Source: Chrysopilus asiliformis
Lineage: Eukaryota > Arthropoda > Insecta > Diptera > Rhagionidae
NCBI GenBank assembly: GCA_964034945.1
Contig: OZ035961.1
Span: 64,896,244 to 64,960,243 of the forward strand
DNA length: 64,000 nucleotides
Direction: 5' to 3'
The position numbers were made by a program, and so were the translations under genes. Positions 52,859 to 64,000 of the stretch are shown piece by piece. Under the pieces are notes generated by a model that searched no databases, was not told where the DNA came from, and worked only from the letters and a program-made list of their open reading frames with translations. Positions within the stretch are counted from its first letter, which is position 1; each line of letters begins with the position of its first letter.

Positions 52859-55800
52859 ACTGACAGACTGACAGACTGACAGACTGACAGACTGACAGAC
52901 TGACAGACTGACAGACTGACAGACTGACAGACTGACAGACTGACAGACTGACAGACTGACAGACTGACAGACTGACAGACTGACAGACTGACAGACTGAC
53001 AGACTGACAGACTGACAGACTGACAGACTGACAGACTGACAGACTGACAGACTGACAGACTGACAGACTGACAGACTGACAGACTGACAGACTGACAGAC
53101 TGACAGACTGACAGACTGACAGACTGACAGACTGACAGACTGACAGACTGACAGACTGACAGACTGACAGACTGACAGACTGACAGACTGACAGACTGAC
53201 AGACTGACAGACTGACAGACTGACAGACTGACAGACTGACAGACTGACAGACTGACAGACTGACAGACTGACAGACTGACAGACTGACAGACTGACAGAC
53301 TGACAGACTGACAGACTGACAGACTGACAGACTGACAGACTGACAGACTGACAGACTGACAGACTGACAGACTGACAGACTGACAGACTGACAGACTGAC
53401 AGACTGACAGACTGACAGACTGACAGACTGACAGACTGACAGACTGACAGACTGACAGACTGACAGACTGACAGACTGACAGACTGACAGACTGACAGAC
53501 TGACAGACTGACAGACTGACAGACTGACAGACTGACAGACTGACAGACTGACAGACTGACAGACTGACAGACTGACAGACTGACAGACTGACAGACTGAC
53601 AGACTGACAGACTGACAGACTGACAGACTGACAGACTGACAGACTGACAGACTGACAGACTGACAGACTGACAGACTGACAGACTGACAGACTGACAGAC
53701 TGACAGACTGACAGACTGACAGACTGACAGACTGACAGACTGACAGACTGACAGACTGACAGACTGACAGACTGACAGACTGACAGACTGACAGACTGAC
53801 AGACTGACAGACTGACAGACTGACAGACTGACAGACTGACAGACTGACAGACTGACAGACTGACAGACTGACAGACTGACAGACTGACAGACTGACAGAC
53901 TGACAGACTGACAGACTGACAGACTGACAGACTGACAGACTGACAGACTGACAGACTGACAGACTGACAGACTGACAGACTGACAGACTGACAGACTGAC
54001 AGACTGACAGACTGACAGACTGACAGACTGACAGACTGACAGACTGACAGACTGACAGACTGACAGACTGACAGACTGACAGACTGACAGACTGACAGAC
54101 TGACAGACTGACAGACTGACAGACTGACAGACTGACAGACTGACAGACTGACAGACTGACAGACTGACAGACTGACAGACTGACAGACTGACAGACTGAC
54201 AGACTGACAGACTGACAGACTGACAGACTGACAGACTGACAGACTGACAGACTGACAGACTGACAGACTGACAGACTGACAGACTGACAGACTGACAGAC
54301 TGACAGACTGACAGACTGACAGACTGACAGACTGACAGACTGACAGACTGACAGACTGACAGACTGACAGACTGACAGACTGACAGACTGACAGACTGAC
54401 AGACTGACAGACTGACAGACTGACAGACTGACAGACTGACAGACTGACAGACTGACAGACTGACAGACTGACAGACTGACAGACTGACAGACTGACAGAC
54501 TGACAGACTGACAGACTGACAGACTGACAGACTGACAGACTGACAGACTGACAGACTGACAGACTGACAGACTGACAGACTGACAGACTGACAGACTGAC
54601 AGACTGACAGACTGACAGACTGACAGACTGACAGACTGACAGACTGACAGACTGACAGACTGACAGACTGACAGACTGACAGACTGACAGACTGACAGAC
54701 TGACAGACTGACAGACTGACAGACTGACAGACTGACAGACTGACAGACTGACAGACTGACAGACTGACAGACTGACAGACTGACAGACTGACAGACTGAC
54801 AGACTGACAGACTGACAGACTGACAGACTGACAGACTGACAGACTGACAGACTGACAGACTGACAGACTGACAGACTGACAGACTGACAGACTGACAGAC
54901 TGACAGACTGACAGACTGACAGACTGACAGACTGACAGACTGACAGACTGACAGACTGACAGACTGACAGACTGACAGACTGACAGACTGACAGACTGAC
55001 AGACTGACAGACTGACAGACTGACAGACTGACAGACTGACAGACTGACAGACTGACAGACTGACAGACTGACAGACTGACAGACTGACAGACTGACAGAC
55101 TGACAGACTGACAGACTGACAGACTGACAGACTGACAGACTGACAGACTGACAGACTGACAGACTGACAGACTGACAGACTGACAGACTGACAGACTGAC
55201 AGACTGACAGACTGACAGACTGACAGACTGACAGACTGACAGACTGACAGACTGACAGACTGACAGACTGACAGACTGACAGACTGACAGACTGACAGAC
55301 TGACAGACTGACAGACTGACAGACTGACAGACTGACAGACTGACAGACTGACAGACTGACAGACTGACAGACTGACAGACTGACAGACTGACAGACTGAC
55401 AGACTGACAGACTGACAGACTGACAGACTGACAGACTGACAGACTGACAGACTGACAGACTGACAGACTGACAGACTGACAGACTGACAGACTGACAGAC
55501 TGACAGACTGACAGACTGACAGACTGACAGACTGACAGACTGACAGACTGACAGACTGACAGACTGACAGACTGACAGACTGACAGACTGACAGACTGAC
55601 AGACTGACAGACTGACAGACTGACAGACTGACAGACTGACAGACTGACAGACTGACAGACTGACAGACTGACAGACTGACAGACTGACAGACTGACAGAC
55701 TGACAGACTGACAGACTGACAGACTGACAGACTGACAGACTGACAGACTGACAGACTGACAGACTGACAGACTGACAGACTGACAGACTGACAGACTGAC

Positions 55801-58800
55801 AGACTGACAGACTGACAGACTGACAGACTGACAGACTGACAGACTGACAGACTGACAGACTGACAGACTGACAGACTGACAGACTGACAGACTGACAGAC
55901 TGACAGACTGACAGACTGACAGACTGACAGACTGACAGACTGACAGACTGACAGACTGACAGACTGACAGACTGACAGACTGACAGACTGACAGACTGAC
56001 AGACTGACAGACTGACAGACTGACAGACTGACAGACTGACAGACTGACAGACTGACAGACTGACAGACTGACAGACTGACAGACTGACAGACTGACAGAC
56101 TGACAGACTGACAGACTGACAGACTGACAGACTGACAGACTGACAGACTGACAGACTGACAGACTGACAGACTGACAGACTGACAGACTGACAGACTGAC
56201 AGACTGACAGACTGACAGACTGACAGACTGACAGACTGACAGACTGACAGACTGACAGACTGACAGACTGACAGACTGACAGACTGACAGACTGACAGAC
56301 TGACAGACTGACAGACTGACAGACTGACAGACTGACAGACTGACAGACTGACAGACTGACAGACTGACAGACTGACAGACTGACAGACTGACAGACTGAC
56401 AGACTGACAGACTGACAGACTGACAGACTGACAGACTGACAGACTGACAGACTGACAGACTGACAGACTGACAGACTGACAGACTGACAGACTGACAGAC
56501 TGACAGACTGACAGACTGACAGACTGACAGACTGACAGACTGACAGACTGACAGACTGACAGACTGACAGACTGACAGACTGACAGACTGACAGACTGAC
56601 AGACTGACAGACTGACAGACTGACAGACTGACAGACTGACAGACTGACAGACTGACAGACTGACAGACTGACAGACTGACAGACTGACAGACTGACAGAC
56701 TGACAGACTGACAGACTGACAGACTGACAGACTGACAGACTGACAGACTGACAGACTGACAGACTGACAGACTGACAGACTGACAGACTGACAGACTGAC
56801 AGACTGACAGACTGACAGACTGACAGACTGACAGACTGACAGACTGACAGACTGACAGACTGACAGACTGACAGACTGACAGACTGACAGACTGACAGAC
56901 TGACAGACTGACAGACTGACAGACTGACAGACTGACAGACTGACAGACTGACAGACTGACAGACTGACAGACTGACAGACTGACAGACTGACAGACTGAC
57001 AGACTGACAGACTGACAGACTGACAGACTGACAGACTGACAGACTGACAGACTGACAGACTGACAGACTGACAGACTGACAGACTGACAGACTGACAGAC
57101 TGACAGACTGACAGACTGACAGACTGACAGACTGACAGACTGACAGACTGACAGACTGACAGACTGACAGACTGACAGACTGACAGACTGACAGACTGAC
57201 AGACTGACAGACTGACAGACTGACAGACTGACAGACTGACAGACTGACAGACTGACAGACTGACAGACTGACAGACTGACAGACTGACAGACTGACAGAC
57301 TGACAGACTGACAGACTGACAGACTGACAGACTGACAGACTGACAGACTGACAGACTGACAGACTGACAGACTGACAGACTGACAGACTGACAGACTGAC
57401 AGACTGACAGACTGACAGACTGACAGACTGACAGACTGACAGACTGACAGACTGACAGACTGACAGACTGACAGACTGACAGACTGACAGACTGACAGAC
57501 TGACAGACTGACAGACTGACAGACTGACAGACTGACAGACTGACAGACTGACAGACTGACAGACTGACAGACTGACAGACTGACAGACTGACAGACTGAC
57601 AGACTGACAGACTGACAGACTGACAGACTGACAGACTGACAGACTGACAGACTGACAGACTGACAGACTGACAGACTGACAGACTGACAGACTGACAGAC
57701 TGACAGACTGACAGACTGACAGACTGACAGACTGACAGACTGACAGACTGACAGACTGACAGACTGACAGACTGACAGACTGACAGACTGACAGACTGAC
57801 AGACTGACAGACTGACAGACTGACAGACTGACAGACTGACAGACTGACAGACTGACAGACTGACAGACTGACAGACTGACAGACTGACAGACTGACAGAC
57901 TGACAGACTGACAGACTGACAGACTGACAGACTGACAGACTGACAGACTGACAGACTGACAGACTGACAGACTGACAGACTGACAGACTGACAGACTGAC
58001 AGACTGACAGACTGACAGACTGACAGACTGACAGACTGACAGACTGACAGACTGACAGACTGACAGACTGACAGACTGACAGACTGACAGACTGACAGAC
58101 TGACAGACTGACAGACTGACAGACTGACAGACTGACAGACTGACAGACTGACAGACTGACAGACTGACAGACTGACAGACTGACAGACTGACAGACTGAC
58201 AGACTGACAGACTGACAGACTGACAGACTGACAGACTGACAGACTGACAGACTGACAGACTGACAGACTGACAGACTGACAGACTGACAGACTGACAGAC
58301 TGACAGACTGACAGACTGACAGACTGACAGACTGACAGACTGACAGACTGACAGACTGACAGACTGACAGACTGACAGACTGACAGACTGACAGACTGAC
58401 AGACTGACAGACTGACAGACTGACAGACTGACAGACTGACAGACTGACAGACTGACAGACTGACAGACTGACAGACTGACAGACTGACAGACTGACAGAC
58501 TGACAGACTGACAGACTGACAGACTGACAGACTGACAGACTGACAGACTGACAGACTGACAGACTGACAGACTGACAGACTGACAGACTGACAGACTGAC
58601 AGACTGACAGACTGACAGACTGACAGACTGACAGACTGACAGACTGACAGACTGACAGACTGACAGACTGACAGACTGACAGACTGACAGACTGACAGAC
58701 TGACAGACTGACAGACTGACAGACTGACAGACTGACAGACTGACAGACTGACAGACTGACAGACTGACAGACTGACAGACTGACAGACTGACAGACTGAC

Positions 58801-61800
58801 AGACTGACAGACTGACAGACTGACAGACTGACAGACTGACAGACTGACAGACTGACAGACTGACAGACTGACAGACTGACAGACTGACAGACTGACAGAC
58901 TGACAGACTGACAGACTGACAGACTGACAGACTGACAGACTGACAGACTGACAGACTGACAGACTGACAGACTGACAGACTGACAGACTGACAGACTGAC
59001 AGACTGACAGACTGACAGACTGACAGACTGACAGACTGACAGACTGACAGACTGACAGACTGACAGACTGACAGACTGACAGACTGACAGACTGACAGAC
59101 TGACAGACTGACAGACTGACAGACTGACAGACTGACAGACTGACAGACTGACAGACTGACAGACTGACAGACTGACAGACTGACAGACTGACAGACTGAC
59201 AGACTGACAGACTGACAGACTGACAGACTGACAGACTGACAGACTGACAGACTGACAGACTGACAGACTGACAGACTGACAGACTGACAGACTGACAGAC
59301 TGACAGACTGACAGACTGACAGACTGACAGACTGACAGACTGACAGACTGACAGACTGACAGACTGACAGACTGACAGACTGACAGACTGACAGACTGAC
59401 AGACTGACAGACTGACAGACTGACAGACTGACAGACTGACAGACTGACAGACTGACAGACTGACAGACTGACAGACTGACAGACTGACAGACTGACAGAC
59501 TGACAGACTGACAGACTGACAGACTGACAGACTGACAGACTGACAGACTGACAGACTGACAGACTGACAGACTGACAGACTGACAGACTGACAGACTGAC
59601 AGACTGACAGACTGACAGACTGACAGACTGACAGACTGACAGACTGACAGACTGACAGACTGACAGACTGACAGACTGACAGACTGACAGACTGACAGAC
59701 TGACAGACTGACAGACTGACAGACTGACAGACTGACAGACTGACAGACTGACAGACTGACAGACTGACAGACTGACAGACTGACAGACTGACAGACTGAC
59801 AGACTGACAGACTGACAGACTGACAGACTGACAGACTGACAGACTGACAGACTGACAGACTGACAGACTGACAGACTGACAGACTGACAGACTGACAGAC
59901 TGACAGACTGACAGACTGACAGACTGACAGACTGACAGACTGACAGACTGACAGACTGACAGACTGACAGACTGACAGACTGACAGACTGACAGACTGAC
60001 AGACTGACAGACTGACAGACTGACAGACTGACAGACTGACAGACTGACAGACTGACAGACTGACAGACTGACAGACTGACAGACTGACAGACTGACAGAC
60101 TGACAGACTGACAGACTGACAGACTGACAGACTGACAGACTGACAGACTGACAGACTGACAGACTGACAGACTGACAGACTGACAGACTGACAGACTGAC
60201 AGACTGACAGACTGACAGACTGACAGACTGACAGACTGACAGACTGACAGACTGACAGACTGACAGACTGACAGACTGACAGACTGACAGACTGACAGAC
60301 TGACAGACTGACAGACTGACAGACTGACAGACTGACAGACTGACAGACTGACAGACTGACAGACTGACAGACTGACAGACTGACAGACTGACAGACTGAC
60401 AGACTGACAGACTGACAGACTGACAGACTGACAGACTGACAGACTGACAGACTGACAGACTGACAGACTGACAGACTGACAGACTGACAGACTGACAGAC
60501 TGACAGACTGACAGACTGACAGACTGACAGACTGACAGACTGACAGACTGACAGACTGACAGACTGACAGACTGACAGACTGACAGACTGACAGACTGAC
60601 AGACTGACAGACTGACAGACTGACAGACTGACAGACTGACAGACTGACAGACTGACAGACTGACAGACTGACAGACTGACAGACTGACAGACTGACAGAC
60701 TGACAGACTGACAGACTGACAGACTGACAGACTGACAGACTGACAGACTGACAGACTGACAGACTGACAGACTGACAGACTGACAGACTGACAGACTGAC
60801 AGACTGACAGACTGACAGACTGACAGACTGACAGACTGACAGACTGACAGACTGACAGACTGACAGACTGACAGACTGACAGACTGACAGACTGACAGAC
60901 TGACAGACTGACAGACTGACAGACTGACAGACTGACAGACTGACAGACTGACAGACTGACAGACTGACAGACTGACAGACTGACAGACTGACAGACTGAC
61001 AGACTGACAGACTGACAGACTGACAGACTGACAGACTGACAGACTGACAGACTGACAGACTGACAGACTGACAGACTGACAGACTGACAGACTGACAGAC
61101 TGACAGACTGACAGACTGACAGACTGACAGACTGACAGACTGACAGACTGACAGACTGACAGACTGACAGACTGACAGACTGACAGACTGACAGACTGAC
61201 AGACTGACAGACTGACAGACTGACAGACTGACAGACTGACAGACTGACAGACTGACAGACTGACAGACTGACAGACTGACAGACTGACAGACTGACAGAC
61301 TGACAGACTGACAGACTGACAGACTGACAGACTGACAGACTGACAGACTGACAGACTGACAGACTGACAGACTGACAGACTGACAGACTGACAGACTGAC
61401 AGACTGACAGACTGACAGACTGACAGACTGACAGACTGACAGACTGACAGACTGACAGACTGACAGACTGACAGACTGACAGACTGACAGACTGACAGAC
61501 TGACAGACTGACAGACTGACAGACTGACAGACTGACAGACTGACAGACTGACAGACTGACAGACTGACAGACTGACAGACTGACAGACTGACAGACTGAC
61601 AGACTGACAGACTGACAGACTGACAGACTGACAGACTGACAGACTGACAGACTGACAGACTGACAGACTGACAGACTGACAGACTGACAGACTGACAGAC
61701 TGACAGACTGACAGACTGACAGACTGACAGACTGACAGACTGACAGACTGACAGACTGACAGACTGACAGACTGACAGACTGACAGACTGACAGACTGAC

Positions 61801-63096
61801 AGACTGACAGACTGACAGACTGACAGACTGACAGACTGACAGACTGACAGACTGACAGACTGACAGACTGACAGACTGACAGACTGACAGACTGACAGAC
61901 TGACAGACTGACAGACTGACAGACTGACAGACTGACAGACTGACAGACTGACAGACTGACAGACTGACAGACTGACAGACTGACAGACTGACAGACTGAC
62001 AGACTGACAGACTGACAGACTGACAGACTGACAGACTGACAGACTGACAGACTGACAGACTGACAGACTGACAGACTGACAGACTGACAGACTGACAGAC
62101 TGACAGACTGACAGACTGACAGACTGACAGACTGACAGACTGACAGACTGACAGACTGACAGACTGACAGACTGACAGACTGACAGACTGACAGACTGAC
62201 AGACTGACAGACTGACAGACTGACAGACTGACAGACTGACAGACTGACAGACTGACAGACTGACAGACTGACAGACTGACAGACTGACAGACTGACAGAC
62301 TGACAGACTGACAGACTGACAGACTGACAGACTGACAGACTGACTGACAGACTGACAGACTGACAGACTGACAGACTGACAGACTGACAGACTGACAGAC
62401 TGACAGACTGACAGACTGACAGACTGACAGACTGACAGACTGACAGACTGACAGACTGACAGACTGACAGACTGACAGACTGACAGACTGACAGACTGAC
62501 AGACTGACAGACTGACAGACTGACAGACTGACAGACTGACAGACTGACAGACTGACAGACTGACAGACTGACAGACTGACAGACTGACAGACTGACAGAC
62601 TGACAGACTGACAGACTGACAGACTGACAGACTGACAGACTGACAGACTGACAGACTGACAGACTGACAGACTGACAGACTGACAGACTGACAGACTGAC
62701 AGACTGACAGACTGACAGACTGACAGACTGACAGACTGACAGACTGACAGACTGACAGACTGACAGACTGACAGACTGACAGACTGACAGACTGACAGAC
62801 TGACAGACTGACAGACTGACAGACTGACAGACTGACAGACTGACAGACTGACAGACTGACAGACTGACAGACTGACAGACTGACAGACTGACAGACTGAC
62901 AGACTGACAGACTGACAGACTGACAGACTGACAGACTGACAGACTGACAGACTGACAGACTGACAGACTGACAGACTGACAGACTGACAGACTGACAGAC
63001 TGACAGACTGACAGACTGACAGACTGACAGACTGACAGACTGACAGACTGACAGACTGACAGACTGACAGACTGACAGACTGACAGACTGACAGAC
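52859..63096. repeat. Giant 8-bp satellite (TGACAGAC)n
   Basis: Tandem TGACAGAC without interruption from 52861: 1185 perfect units to 62340, one 4-nt half-unit (TGAC, 62341-62344), and 94 more units to 63096. No base substitution is visible in over 10 kb. The minus strand (GTCTGTCA)n has no stop codon in any frame; the plus strand has TGA in every frame each 24 bp. It is not the insect telomere repeat (TTAGG). Purpose unknown; heterochromatic or simple-sequence satellite is the plain reading, and assembly inflation is possible. Confidence 0.97.
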
Positions 63097-64000
63097 TGAC
63101 AGGCTGACAGGCTGACAGGCTGACAGGCTGACAGGCTGACAGGCTGACAGGCTGACAGGCTGACAGGCTGACAGGCTGACAGGCTGACAGGCTGACAGGC
63201 TGACAGGCTGACAGGCTGACAGGCTGACAGGCTGACAGGCTGACAGGCTGACAGGCTGACAGGCTGACAGGCTGACAGGCTGACAGGCTGACAGGCTGAC
63301 AGGCTGACAGGCTGACAGGCTGACAGGCTGACAGGCTGACAGGCTGACAGGCTGACAGGCTGACAGGCTGACAGGCTGACAGGCTGACAGGCTGACAGGC
63401 TGACAGGCTGACAGGCTGACAGGCTGACAGGCTGACAGGCTGACAGGCTGACAGGCTGACAGGCTGACAGGCTGACAGGCTGACAGGCTGACAGGCTGAC
63501 AGGCTGACAGGCTGACAGGCTGACAGGCTGACAGGCTGACAGGCTGACAGGCTGACAGGCTGACAGGCTGACAGGCTGACAGGCTGACAGGCTGACAGGC
63601 TGACAGGCTGACAGGCTGACAGGCTGACAGGCTGACAGGCTGACAGGCTGACAGGCTGACAGGCTGACAGGCTGACAGGCTGACAGGCTGACAGGCTGAC
63701 AGGCTGACAGGCTGACAGGCTGACAGGCTGACAGGCTGACAGGCTGACAGGCTGACAGGCTGACAGGCTGACAGGCTGACAGGCTGACAGGCTGACAGGC
63801 TGACAGGCTGACAGGCTGACAGGCTGACAGGCTGACAGGCTGACAGGCTGACAGGCTGACAGGCTGACAGGCTGACAGGCTGACAGGCTGACAGGCTGAC
63901 AGGCTGACAGGCTGACAGGCTGACAGGCTGACAGGCTGACAGGCTGACAGGCTGACAGGCTGACAGGCTGACAGGCTGACAGGCTGACAGGCTGACAGGC
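63097..64000. repeat. Variant satellite block (TGACAGGC)n
   Basis: Exactly 113 units of TGACAGGC follow directly on the TGACAGAC block, in register, differing by one A-to-G change per unit (first changed base 63103). It reaches the end of the window, so its full length is unknown. The minus strand (GCCTGTCA)n is also free of stops. Confidence 0.97.

Noticed and set aside
52859..64000. Telomeric repeat
   Set aside because: The unit is 8 bp TGACAGAC, not TTAGG or a known insect telomere unit.

Overview
Eukaryotic, almost certainly insect (probably dipteran) DNA: AT-rich, split genes with GT..AG introns, and a repeat fauna of BEL/Pao, Ty1/copia, Ty3/gypsy, LOA/I-type LINE, Penelope-like, Helitron-like, PIF/Harbinger, hAT, piggyBac and Tc1-like elements. 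The only stretch that looks like host coding sequence is one spliced exon at 12618-12867. It encodes four of the six cysteines of a class B (secretin-family) GPCR hormone-receptor domain and most resembles insect CRF-like diuretic hormone (DH44) receptors. Everything to its left would then be upstream intron or intergenic DNA, and everything to its right a large downstream intron. The species cannot be named from the sequence alone.

Layout. 1.1-12.5 kb is one BEL/Pao element (5-bp target duplication ATGTT) that has taken six further insertions: a TIR element and a copia in its 5' LTR, a Helitron inside the copia, a Harbinger-type MITE (duplication TTA) and a hAT (8-bp duplication) side by side in gag, and a second Harbinger-type element (duplication TGT) in the protease. 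The GPCR exon follows. 14.5-17.5 kb is a MITE-like repeat (here family P) split by a 2.4-kb solo LTR (duplication CTCCC), which contains a 21-bp-unit minisatellite and a tRNA-derived SINE. 18-27 kb holds piggyBac MITEs (TTAA), a TIR element with tandem hairpin repeats and a foldback, a Penelope-like relic, a gypsy pol relic and a hAT. 27-45.8 kb carries fragments of a minus-strand LINE, cut up by a gypsy element (itself carrying a 3-kb Harbinger), piggyBac MITEs, a family P copy containing a ~3.3-kb foldback complex, a solo LTR, and a second Harbinger of 2.7 kb. 46-52.9 kb has a second foldback, a second Helitron, a Tc1-like element, a gypsy gag fragment and a piggyBac MITE. From 52859 to the window end lies a virtually perfect 8-bp satellite over 11 kb long.

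Working units. Two PIF/Harbinger elements carry the expected two-gene set: a Myb/SANT-like DNA-binding protein on + and a DDE nuclease on -. In the element at 42768-45452 both genes are open when spliced, the terminal repeats are 37 bp and identical, and the target duplication is TTA, so it could be autonomous. In the element at 32199-35220 the four-exon transposase is open (364 residues), but the partner gene has two frameshifts. All retroelement genes in the window are broken. Every boundary and reading-frame call was made by eye; no database search was run.
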